Source: Streptosporangium sandarakinum (GTDB lineage: Bacteria > Actinomycetota > Actinomycetes > Streptosporangiales > Streptosporangiaceae). Taken from it: a stretch of 64,000 nt of DNA. The notes beneath the pieces were generated by a model. The model was given only the letters and a program-made list of their open reading frames with translations. It was not told the origin of the DNA and ran no database searches. A program made the position numbers and the translations under genes. Numbering within the stretch: the stretch's first letter is position 1; each line of letters starts with the position of its first letter. Positions 7,630 through 15,132 of the stretch are shown in pieces. The DNA lies in assembly GCF_013409935.1 (NCBI RefSeq), contig NZ_JACCCO010000003.1:1364001-1428000 (forward strand), written 5' to 3'.

Positions 7630-8814
7630 ATGGCGAAGCACGCCAACCCCGATCCGGACTTCTTCGGTTTCGCCGAGCTGCTCACCGACGCCGAGCGGGC
7701 GCGGCTCGCCGAGATCCGCGACTACCTCGAACGCGAGGTCCGGCCCCTCGCCCGGGCGGCGTGGGAGTCGTCGGAGTTCCCCTTCGAGGTCATCGGCAAG
7801 TTCGCCGAACTCGACCTCGCCGGGCACGCCTACCCCGAGTTCGGCGGCCACGCCCCGCAGCGGGCGCTGTTCAACGGGTTCGTCTCGCTGGAGATGAACC
7901 GCGTCGACCCCTCCCTCGCCGTCGCCCACGGCGTGCACACCGGCCTCGCCATGGGCAGCATCGACGGCGGCGGCAGCGACGAGCAGCGCCACCGCTGGCT
8001 GCCCGACATGGTCAAGTGGAACAAGATCGGCGCGTTCGCGCTCACCGAGCCCGAGGGCGGCTCCGACGTCGCCGGCGGCATGCGGACCACCGCCCGCCGT
8101 GAGGGCGACCGCTGGATCCTCGACGGCGCCAAGCGGTGGATCGGCAACGGCACCTTCGCCGACCTGATCGTCGTGTGGGCCCGCGACGTGGCCGACGACC
8201 AGGTCAAGGGCTTCGTCGTGGAGAAGGGCGCCCCCGGCCTCACCACCTCCAAGATCGAGGGGAAGATCGCCCTGCGCGCGGTGCAGAACGCCGACATCAC
8301 CCTCACCGGCGTCGAGGTGCCCGAGGCCGACCGGCTCCAGCGCGTCAACGGCTTCCGCGACGTCGCCGAGGTGCTGCGCAGGACCCGCGGCAACGTCGCC
8401 TGGCAGGCGCTGGGCGTGTCGGTGCGCGCCTACGAGCTGGCCCGCGCCTACGCCGTCGAGCGGGTGCAGTTCGGCCGCCCCATCGCGGGCTTCCAGATGA
8501 TCCAGGACCTGCTGGTCCGGATGCTCGCCGACATCACCGCGTCGTTCGGCATGATGGTCCGGCTGGCGCAGCTCGCGGACGAGGACCGGGCCGGCGCCGC
8601 GCAGGCCGCGCTGGCCAAGGCGTTCACCACGACGCGGATGCGCGAGGTGGTCTCCCGGGCCCGCGAGCTGTTCGGCGGGAACGGCATCGTGCTGGACCAC
8701 GAGATCGCCAAGCTCTTCGCCGACGCCGAGGCGATCTACTCCTTCGAGGGCAGCCGGGAGATGAACACCCTCATCGTCGGCAAGGCGATCACCGGCCACA
8801 GCGCCTTCGTCTGA
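7630..8814 (+). CDS. Acyl-CoA dehydrogenase
   Basis: The 394-residue flavoprotein has the expected acyl-CoA dehydrogenase layout. FAD-binding shows as FALTEPEGGSDVAGG near residue 140 and WIGNGTFADLIVVWA. The C-terminal helical domain contains RVQFGRPIAGFQMIQDLL. E373 in YSFEGSREMNTLIVG sits where the catalytic base lies in the glutaryl-/isovaleryl-type branch. AAGGTG at 7617 gives good spacing to the ATG at 7630, so I prefer it to the GTG at 7621. It is very likely co-transcribed with the CoA-transferase, suggesting activation then dehydrogenation of one acid. The substrate is not deducible. Confidence 0.92.
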   Translation: MAKHANPDPDFFGFAELLTDAERARLAEIRDYLEREVRPLARAAWESSEFPFEVIGKFAELDLAGHAYPEFGGHAPQRALFNGFVSLEMNRVDPSLAVAHGVHTGLAMGSIDGGGSDEQRHRWLPDMVKWNKIGAFALTEPEGGSDVAGGMRTTARREGDRWILDGAKRWIGNGTFADLIVVWARDVADDQVKGFVVEKGAPGLTTSKIEGKIALRAVQNADITLTGVEVPEADRLQRVNGFRDVAEVLRRTRGNVAWQALGVSVRAYELARAYAVERVQFGRPIAGFQMIQDLLVRMLADITASFGMMVRLAQLADEDRAGAAQAALAKAFTTTRMREVVSRARELFGGNGIVLDHEIAKLFADAEAIYSFEGSREMNTLIVGKAITGHSAFV

Positions 8815-8844
8815 TCCGCGGCGCCGTCCCCGCCACCCGCGTCC

Positions 8845-11208
8845 TCAGCCGAGCCGGTCGCGGGCGGCGGCCACCGCCGCCTGGCCGAGGCTGATCCCGC
8901 CGTCGCCGGGCGGCACCCGCCGGTGCGTCAGGACGGTGAAGCCGCGCTCCTCCAGCAGGGCGACCGTCCGCTCCAGCAGCAGGACGTTCTGGAAGACGCC
9001 CCCCGACAGCGCCACCGTGCCCAGGCCCCGCGCCTCCCGCAGGCGCTCGCAGCCCGCCGCGACCGCCGCGGCCAGCCCGTTGTGGAACCGGGCGGCCATC
9101 GTCCCGGGCGCCGCGCCCGCCCGCAGGTCCTCGGCCGCGGCCCGGACCAGCTCGGCCCCCGGTACGGTGAACGGCACCCCGCCGGTCAGGCGGCAGCCGT
9201 ACCCGTCCCTCTCGTCCTCGTCGGCGAGCCGTTCCAGCCCCGCCGCGGCCTGCCCCTCGTAGGTGATCACGTCGCGGACGCCGGCGAGCGCCGCGACCGC
9301 GTCGAACAGCCGGCCCACGCTGGAGGTGAGCGGGGCGTTCACGCCGCGCCGGGCCAGCGCGACCACCGCCTCCCAGTGCCCGGCGTTGCGCCGCACCACC
9401 GCCAGGTCACCGGGGACGTCCCCGGCGTAGGCGGCATCGAGGTGGGCGGCGGCCATCCGCCACGGCTGCCTGACCGCCGCCGCGCCCCCCGGCATCGGCA
9501 CGGTGGCAAGGTGCCCGGCCCGCTCGAACCCGGCCAGATCGGCGACGAGGAACTCCCCGCCCCACAGCGTCCCGTCGGCGCCGTAGCCGAGGCCGTCGAA
9601 GGCCACCCCGATGACGGTCCCCGCCACCCCGTTGTCGGCCAGGCAGGACGCGACGTGCGCGTGGTGGTGCTGCACCCCCGTCCGGTCGACGCCCTCCAGG
9701 GCGAGCGCGTACTTGGTGGACAGGTACTCCGGGTGCAGGTCATGGGCGACGAGGCGCGGCGTGACGCCGAGCAGCCGCCGCAGATGCGCGACCCCCTCGG
9801 TGAAGGACCGGAACGTCTCGTGGTTCTCCAGGTCGCCGACGTGCGGGGAGACGAACGCCCGCCCGCCCCTGGCCAGGCAGAAGGTGTGCTTCAGCTCCGC
9901 GCCGCAGGCCAGCACGGGCCGGGGAGCCGGACGGGGGAGCGGCAGCGGGCGCGGCGCGTACCCCCGGGAACGCCGGATCGGCAGCGGCCCGCCGCGGAAG
10001 ACGCGGACCACCGAGTCGTCGGCGCGCGCCCGGATCGGCCGGTCATGGGCCAGAAAGGCGTCCGCTACCCCGCCCAGCCGCGCCACGGCCTCGCCGTCGT
10101 CGCGGGCGATCGGCTCGTCACCGAGGTTGCCGCTGGTCAGCACGATCGGCTCGCCGACCCGCCGCAGCAGCAGGTGGTGCAGGGGGGTGTAGGGCAGCAT
10201 CACGCCCAGCCACCGGTCTCCCGGCGCCACCCGCGGCGCGAGCCGCGCGCCGGGCCGCCGCCGCAGCAGCACGATCGGGCGCGCGGCGCCGGTGAGCAGC
10301 CGCTCGGCCGCCTCGTCCACCTCGCACAGCCGCCGCGCCGCCTCCGGGTCCGCCGCCATGACGGCGAACGGCTTGTCCTCGCGGCGCTTGCGGGCCCGCA
10401 GCGCCGCCACCGCCGGCCCGCACGCGGCCACCGCGGCCAGGTGGTAGCCGCCCAGGCCCTTGACCGCGACCACCGCCCCGGCCCGGAGCAGCGCGGCGGC
10501 CGCGTCCAGGACGGCCCCGTCCGAGGCGGTCCCGTCCGCGACGGCTCCCTTCGGGACGGCTCCGCCGGGGGCGGTGGAGGACGGCGGGGGAGGGGCGGGT
10601 TCGCGGCCGGCCGGGCCGAGCAGCCGCAGCCGGGGCCCGCACGCCGGGCAGCACACCGGCTGGGCGTGGAAGCGCCGGTCGGCCGGGTCGCGGTACTCCC
10701 GCTCGCAGTCGCCGCACATGGCGAACCCCGCCATCGTGGTGTTCGGCCTGTCGTACGGCAGGTCCGTGACGATGGTGAACCGGGGCCCGCAGTTCGTGCA
10801 GTTGACGAACGGGTAGCCGTACCGCCGGTCGGCCGGGTCGTCCAGCTCGCGCAGGCAGTCGGCGCAGGTCGCCGCGTCCGGGGTGACGAGCGCCCGGCGC
10901 CGCCCGCCCGGGGGGCTGGGCACGACGGCGAACCCGGACCGGCCGGTGACAGGGACGGGAACGGCCGCTACGCGCTCCACCGCCGCCAGCGGCGGCGCGC
11001 CGTCCCGCAGCGCCGAGGTGAACTCCCCTACCAGCGCCGATGCCCCCTCGACCTCGATGAACACCCCGCGCTCGTCGTTGCCGACCAGCCCGTCCAGGCC
11101 GAGCCGGGTGGCCAGGCCGTACACGAAGGGCCGGAAACCCACCCCCTGTACGGTGCCCTCCACCCGGATCGCCGCCCGGACCCGCTCGCCCGCCCGCCCG
11201 CCGTCCAT
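8845..11208 (-). CDS. hypF: Carbamoyltransferase HypF, [NiFe]-hydrogenase maturation
   Basis: The 787-residue product has all HypF modules in order. An acylphosphatase domain (RVEGTVQGVGFRPFVYGLA, residues 15-33) is followed by two zinc-finger repeats (C115-x2-C118 with CTNC, then CGDC with CPAC). A YrdC-like carbamoyl-adenylate domain and a C-terminal Kae1-like domain follow (SGNLGDEPIA, HHHAHVASCLADN, LSGGVFQN). HypF makes the thiocarbamoyl precursor of the hydrogenase cyanide ligands from carbamoyl phosphate. The ATG at 11208 follows GGAGG closely and fits the family N-terminus; starts at 11265 and 11277 lack a clear ribosome site. No other hyp or hydrogenase gene lies in the window. Confidence 0.93.
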   Translation of the reverse strand: MDGGRAGERVRAAIRVEGTVQGVGFRPFVYGLATRLGLDGLVGNDERGVFIEVEGASALVGEFTSALRDGAPPLAAVERVAAVPVPVTGRSGFAVVPSPPGGRRRALVTPDAATCADCLRELDDPADRRYGYPFVNCTNCGPRFTIVTDLPYDRPNTTMAGFAMCGDCEREYRDPADRRFHAQPVCCPACGPRLRLLGPAGREPAPPPPSSTAPGGAVPKGAVADGTASDGAVLDAAAALLRAGAVVAVKGLGGYHLAAVAACGPAVAALRARKRREDKPFAVMAADPEAARRLCEVDEAAERLLTGAARPIVLLRRRPGARLAPRVAPGDRWLGVMLPYTPLHHLLLRRVGEPIVLTSGNLGDEPIARDDGEAVARLGGVADAFLAHDRPIRARADDSVVRVFRGGPLPIRRSRGYAPRPLPLPRPAPRPVLACGAELKHTFCLARGGRAFVSPHVGDLENHETFRSFTEGVAHLRRLLGVTPRLVAHDLHPEYLSTKYALALEGVDRTGVQHHHAHVASCLADNGVAGTVIGVAFDGLGYGADGTLWGGEFLVADLAGFERAGHLATVPMPGGAAAVRQPWRMAAAHLDAAYAGDVPGDLAVVRRNAGHWEAVVALARRGVNAPLTSSVGRLFDAVAALAGVRDVITYEGQAAAGLERLADEDERDGYGCRLTGGVPFTVPGAELVRAAAEDLRAGAAPGTMAARFHNGLAAAVAAGCERLREARGLGTVALSGGVFQNVLLLERTVALLEERGFTVLTHRRVPPGDGGISLGQAAVAAARDRLG

Positions 11209-11480
11209 CGCCCTCCAGCACCCCGCGGCGCGTCCGCCGCCTCCGGCGCCCGCCGTACCCGTCATCCCGCGGAGCACGGCCCCGCCGCGTGATCGATTCC
11301 CGTGCCCGGGGCGGCGGCCCCGCCGGACCGGAAGTCTTTCCCCGATCTTGCCCGTCCCCGGTTCGGTCCTTGTCTTACTTCGTAAAGGGCAGTGGACGAA
11401 AAATGAGCCGGAAAGAGGGAACAGACCGGGGAAAGATGATGTTCGAGGGCGAGAAGAAGGCGATCGAGACAGGAGTCGGC

Positions 11481-11879
11481 ATGGGGAAGTTGAACGAGGA
11501 CGCCAAGGAGTTGCTCCGGCGGCCGATCCACGGGTGGGCCACCACGGTCCGGTCCGACGGCTCGCTGCACAACACCGTCGTCTGGGTCGACGTCGACGGT
11601 GACGACGTGGTCTTCAACACGGCCCTGGGCCGGGTCAAGGACCGCAACCTGCGCGCCGACCCCCGGGTGTCGGTGAGCGTGCTGGACCCCGAGAACGCCT
11701 TCCACCTGGTCAGCGTGTCCGGCACCGCGAAGCTGGAGGAGGAGGGCGCCGACGAGGTCATCGACCGCCTGGCGAAGAAGTACCTCGGCGTGGACACCTA
11801 CCCCTACCGGCAGCCGGGCGAGGAGCGCGTCACGGTGCGGGTGACGCCCGAGCAGGTGGTCTACAGCCCCGGCCGCTGA
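11481..11879 (+). CDS. PPOX-class split-barrel protein, probable F420- or flavin-dependent
   Basis: This 132-residue single-domain protein belongs to the pyridoxamine-5'-phosphate-oxidase-like split-barrel superfamily (WATTVRSDGSLHNTVVWVDVDGDDVVFNTALGRVKDRNLRADPRVSVSV). Small actinobacterial members of this type often use F420H2 or bind heme or biliverdin. The cofactor cannot be told from sequence alone. AGGAG at 11472 sets the ATG at 11481; the longer frame upstream is not family-like. It is divergent from hypF across 272 bp. A second, different PPOX protein is encoded 1.5 kb downstream. Confidence 0.85.
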   Translation: MGKLNEDAKELLRRPIHGWATTVRSDGSLHNTVVWVDVDGDDVVFNTALGRVKDRNLRADPRVSVSVLDPENAFHLVSVSGTAKLEEEGADEVIDRLAKKYLGVDTYPYRQPGEERVTVRVTPEQVVYSPGR

Positions 11880-11946
11880 CCGGCGGGGTGCCGGCCGGCG
11901 CGCCTTCCCGCCTCGGGGCCCGGTGCGCCCGTAGCCGTCGCCGGGG

Positions 11947-12912
11947 TCAGCGCTCGCCGGGGTCGCTCCCGCCGCCGTGGCGGGCGACGAGTTCGGCGCC
12001 GATGCGGGCGAGCTCGTCACGGACCGAGCGCGGTTCGACGACCTCGACCAGCGCGCCCCAGCCGGCGAGGTCGCGGGCGATGTCCAGCGGGGTGGGGGCG
12101 GCGAGGCGGACCCGGACGCGTCCCCGGTCGGGTTCGCCGTCGATGTGGCAGTGCCGTCCGAAGCGGTCGCGCAGGATCGGCGCGAACCGCTCCTCGATGA
12201 GCACGGTCGCCCAGGTGCGGGAGCGGCGCCGCTCGACCTGGTCGACGACCTCCTGCCAGGCGGCGGCGAGGACGAAGTCGTCCGGGCGTTCGGCGGGCTC
12301 GCCGGTCGGCTCGGCCTGGGCGACCCGGTCGACGCGGAAGGTGCGCCGCCCCCGGTCGGTCCCGGCGAGGAGATACCAGACGTCGTCCTTGTCGATCAGG
12401 CCCCACGGGTCGACCAGCCGTTCCGTCCGCTCCCCGGCGTGATCGGCATAGGTCAGGCGGACCCTGCGCCTCCGGATCACGGCGCTCTGCAGCAGGTCGA
12501 CCATCGGGGGCCGGGGCCTGTCGTGTTCGCCCCACCGGACGGGGTCGGTCACCGTGGCCTCGGCGGCGGCCTCGGCGTCGGCCCGGAAGGTCGAGGGCAG
12601 GGCCCGTACGAGCTTGCGGAGCGCCGCCCTGGCCTCGGCCGAGACGGATGCGGCGGGGCCGACGAGCAGGAAGAGCGCCCGCGCCTCGGGCGCCGTCAGG
12701 CCGCTGAGATCGGTACGGGCGCCGCCGACCAGGGACCAGCCACCGCCGCGGCCGGGCTGGGGGTAGACGGGGACGCCCGCGGCCGACAGCGCCTCAAGGT
12801 CACGGCGGGCGGTGGCGACGGACACCTCCAGCTCGGTGGCCAGCTCGGCGGCGGTCACCCGGCCGCGGGCCTGCATCAGCAACAGGACGGCCACAAGGCG
12901 ATCGGCGCGCAT
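11947..12912 (-). CDS. YafY-family transcriptional regulator (HTH_11 plus WYL)
   Basis: The 321-residue protein starts directly with a helix-turn-helix (MRADRLVAVLLLMQARGRVTAAELA, residues 1-55). A WYL-domain region begins about residue 140, with the conserved WYLLAGTDRGRRTFRVDRV around residue 180. WYL regulators sense small ligands or nucleic acids and control many processes; some regulate DNA damage genes or phage defence. No defence genes lie next to it. A tandem 18-bp repeat directly upstream of the start codon overlaps its ribosome site. It is probably monocistronic. The signal is unknown. Confidence 0.87.
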   Translation of the reverse strand: MRADRLVAVLLLMQARGRVTAAELATELEVSVATARRDLEALSAAGVPVYPQPGRGGGWSLVGGARTDLSGLTAPEARALFLLVGPAASVSAEARAALRKLVRALPSTFRADAEAAAEATVTDPVRWGEHDRPRPPMVDLLQSAVIRRRRVRLTYADHAGERTERLVDPWGLIDKDDVWYLLAGTDRGRRTFRVDRVAQAEPTGEPAERPDDFVLAAAWQEVVDQVERRRSRTWATVLIEERFAPILRDRFGRHCHIDGEPDRGRVRVRLAAPTPLDIARDLAGWGALVEVVEPRSVRDELARIGAELVARHGGGSDPGER

Positions 12913-12948
12913 GGTCCGGATTCTTCCGCTGGTCCGGATTCTTCCGCA
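12913..12948. repeat. 18-bp tandem direct repeat before the YafY-family gene
   Basis: GGTCCGGATTCTTCCGCT occurs twice in tandem (12913-12930 and 12931-12948, last base different), ending at the ATG of the regulator. It includes the gene's GGAAGAA ribosome-site region, so it may be an autoregulatory operator or a slippage duplication. Confidence 0.6.
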
Positions 12949-12966
12949 AAGCGGGCGGAGCGGTCA

Positions 12967-13006
12967 GCGCTCATGGTCCGGCCTCGGCGCTCATGGCACG
13001 GCCTCG
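12967..13006. repeat. 20-bp tandem repeat over the VOC gene stop
   Basis: Two tandem copies of a 20-bp unit (GCGCTCATGG, then TCC or CAC, then GGCCTCG...) begin at 12967 and 12987. The second copy contains the stop codon of the VOC gene. Confidence 0.5.
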
Positions 13007-13344
13007 GCCACGAAGCAGAACTCGTTGCCCTCGGGGTCGTGCATGACCTGGAAGGCGCCGACGGCGTCGCGCTGCGCCGCGCCCGACCGCCGTCCGCCCA
13101 GCGCGACGGCCGCGTCGGCCGCGCCGGTGAGATCCTCCACCTCGAGGTCGAGGTGGAGGCGGTTCTTGCCGGAACGCGGCTCCGGGACCCGCTGGAAGGC
13201 CAGGCGCAGCCCTTCCGGCGGGTCGATGTAGGACCAGCCGGGGTCGCGGTCCACGGGTGCGGCGCCCATGAGCGCCCCCCAGAACGCGGCGAGCCGCGCC
13301 GGGTCCGCGCAGTCGACGACGAGCTGACTCTGACGGATGATCAC
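12991..13344 (-). CDS. VOC (glyoxalase/bleomycin-resistance) fold protein
   Basis: This 117-residue protein is one VOC domain pair: SQLVVDCADPARLAAFWGALMG at the start, LHLDLEVEDLTGAADAAVALGG in the middle and the typical VMHDPEGNEFCFV end. Such proteins are metal-dependent lyases or dioxygenases, or antibiotic-binding proteins. The metal ligands expected from the family (His in LHLD, Glu in NEFC) are present. I use the GTG at 13344, which gives the family N-terminus (VIIRQSQLV). Its promoter region is shared with a divergent PPOX gene 96 bp away. Confidence 0.8.
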   Translation of the reverse strand: MIIRQSQLVVDCADPARLAAFWGALMGAAPVDRDPGWSYIDPPEGLRLAFQRVPEPRSGKNRLHLDLEVEDLTGAADAAVALGGRRSGAAQRDAVGAFQVMHDPEGNEFCFVAEAVP

Positions 13345-13440
13345 CCCCCGATCGTACGGCCCTGTTCGGGTCGTATGGGAGGATTCCGGCTCGGTGGTGG
13401 GACAGGCATCCGGCCGCGGAAGGGAATCGAAGGAAGAGGT

Positions 13441-13854
13441 ATGGACATCGGGAAGGACGGCGTGCTGAAGGGGCAGGGGGAGGAGTTCCGCGGGTTCTGG
13501 CGGGAGCGCCACCTGTGCACGCTGACCACGCTCCGGGCCGACGGCACGCCGCACGTCGTCCCCGTGGGGGTGACGCTGGACGTCGACTCCGGGATCGCCC
13601 GGGTGATCACCTCGGGCACGTCGCTGAAGGCCCGCAACCTGCCGGAGGCGGGCGGGGAGGGGGCGCCGGTGGCGGTCTGCCAGGTGGACGGGCGCCGCTG
13701 GTCCACCCTGGAGGGGCGGGCGGTGGTCCGCCGCGACCGCGAGGCGGTCGAGGACGCCGAGCGCCGGTACGAGCTGCGCTACCGCAGGCCGCGGGAGAAC
13801 CCGGCCCGGGTGGTGATCGAGATCAGCGTCACCCGGGTGCTGGGCAACGTCTGA
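13441..13854 (+). CDS. PPOX-class F420-dependent oxidoreductase-like protein
   Basis: The 137-residue split-barrel protein shows the Rv1155/TIGR03618-like pattern: EFRGFWRERHLCTLTTLRADGTPHVVPVGVTLD, TSGTSLKARNL, and VCQVDGRRWSTLEGRAVV. Characterised relatives bind F420 and reduce biliverdin or other small molecules. The substrate here is unknown. The ATG at 13441 follows AAGGAAGAGG. It is divergent from the VOC gene and convergent with the NRPS operon, from which a long hairpin separates it. Confidence 0.85.
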   Translation: MDIGKDGVLKGQGEEFRGFWRERHLCTLTTLRADGTPHVVPVGVTLDVDSGIARVITSGTSLKARNLPEAGGEGAPVAVCQVDGRRWSTLEGRAVVRRDREAVEDAERRYELRYRRPRENPARVVIEISVTRVLGNV

Positions 13855-13948
13855 CACCGCCGGTCACGCGGCCGGTGGGGGCGCCGACGGTCCGGGGAGG
13901 TGTCCGGGTCGCCGGGACGGGCGCCGGCGGAGAACCCGGGAGAACCGG

Positions 13949-13993
13949 ACCGGCCGGTCCCGTGCCGCGGAGGGCGGCGCGGGACCGGCCGGT
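13949..13993. terminator. Long GC hairpin at the end of the NRPS operon
   Basis: Perfect 14-bp arms (13949-13962 and 13980-13993) enclose a 17-base GC loop that can itself pair. It lies between the convergent PPOX gene and the last NRPS-operon gene and probably terminates both. Confidence 0.6.
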
Positions 13994-14043
13994 GGGGACG
14001 GTCGCGCGGGCGGTCACCGGGTCGTCGGCGACCGCCCGTCGGG

Positions 14044-15132
14044 TCAGGAGCGGCGGCCGAACCAGCGGCGCTTGCCGGGCTTGGCGTCCTGCGGGGCCGC
14101 GGCGGGGGCGGCGGCCGCCGCGGCGAGCGGCTTGGCGAAGCCGGCCAGCGGCTGGACGGTGGGGGAGCAGTCCGCCAGCGCGATCGGGTCGCCCATGGCG
14201 ACCACGATCTTCCGCTGGCCCTTGAACGCCTCGCGGGCGTGCGCGGCCAGGATGTTGTCGACGATCAGGATGTCGCCCACCCGCCAGGTCTCCCTGGTCG
14301 TGGCCCGGCGGTAGGCCTCGTCGATCGTCTCGATGTCCTCCTTGGAGATCGGCTCGCCGTCGCCGTAGGCGGTGTTGAAGGGCAGGTTCTCGTGGCCCAG
14401 GTCGTCGATGAACACCTCGCGGACGTCCGGGTCGAGCGCCCACTCGTTCCAGAAGACCGTGTGGTTGAACCAGACCTCCTCACCGGTTCCGGGGTGGCGG
14501 ATGGTGGCCGAGCGGCGCTGCCTCGTGCGGAGCTGGTCGTCGCCGACCCACTCGTGGGCGATGTGGTTCTCCGCGCAGTAGGCGGCCACCTCGTCCCTGT
14601 CCTCGGTGGCGAAGGCGGTGCGCCAGCCCAGGCTGATGTGCTCGCCGTAGTTGCGCACCAGCGACCAGCCGTGCTCGCGGAAGCGGTCGGCGAGCGGCGC
14701 GGGGATGTCCCGCAGGACCTTGCGCACGTCGGTGGTCGGCGTCGCGCCGCCCTCGTCGGGGGCGACGAGGCAGCCGAACATCAGGATCCCGGGGAAGTTG
14801 AGCGCGTAGCTGTTCTCGTTGTGCGGGCGGATCGCGTGCGACGGCGGCAGGTCGGTGGAGGAGTAGACGTCCTTGCCGAAGTGGCTGCGCGGGGTGGCCT
14901 TCTCGACGTACCCGGCGAGCTTGGAGACCAGCGCGTCCCGGACCTCGGCGAAGTCCTCGATGGTCTTGACCGGCAGCCCGCGCAGGTAGACGGAGCCGTG
15001 CTCGTCCAGCCCCGCGCGGATGGCCTCGCGGCTCTCCCGCAACCACTCGCAGGTCTCACCCAGGTCCGCGCCCTGGGCGTCGGCCGCGGCGGGCCTTTTG
15101 TCCCTGACCTCCCAGTCGATGGTGGTGTTCAT
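14044..15132 (-). CDS. SyrP-like Fe(II)/2-oxoglutarate-dependent oxygenase (TauD/TfdA family)
   Basis: The 362-residue protein has a HxE iron-binding pair, H104-N-E106 in [10 protein letters not shown], and the distal His H298 in [12 protein letters not shown]. The middle segment ([43 protein letters not shown]) matches the branch that contains SyrP-type hydroxylases of NRPS clusters. Those hydroxylate carrier-bound amino acids at C-beta. It overlaps the stop of the NRPS/MFS gene by 4 bp (ATGA), so translation is coupled and a role in the peptide is very likely. The tail from about residue 325 is Ala/Pro-rich and ends in a basic cluster. The residue modified is not known. Confidence 0.88.
   Translation of the reverse strand: MNTTIDWEVRDKRPAAADAQGADLGETCEWLRESREAIRAGLDEHGSVYLRGLPVKTIEDFAEVRDALVSKLAGYVEKATPRSHFGKDVYSSTDLPPSHAIRPHNENSYALNFPGILMFGCLVAPDEGGATPTTDVRKVLRDIPAPLADRFREHGWSLVRNYGEHISLGWRTAFATEDRDEVAAYCAENHIAHEWVGDDQLRTRQRRSATIRHPGTGEEVWFNHTVFWNEWALDPDVREVFIDDLGHENLPFNTAYGDGEPISKEDIETIDEAYRRATTRETWRVGDILIVDNILAAHAREAFKGQRKIVVAMGDPIALADCSPTVQPLAGFAKPLAAAAAAPAAAPQDAKPGKRRWFGRRS

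Noticed and set aside
6055..8799. 914-codon minus-strand frame opposite the CoA-transferase and dehydrogenase genes
   Set aside because: It spans two recognisable genes antisense and has no family features. It is a high-GC shadow frame, as are 36439-39183 and 8923-11292.
8845..11208. HypF homologue as a peptide-tailoring O-carbamoyltransferase (TobZ type)
   Set aside because: It retains the acylphosphatase and zinc-finger domains of true HypF and is 3 kb and several operons away from the NRPS genes.
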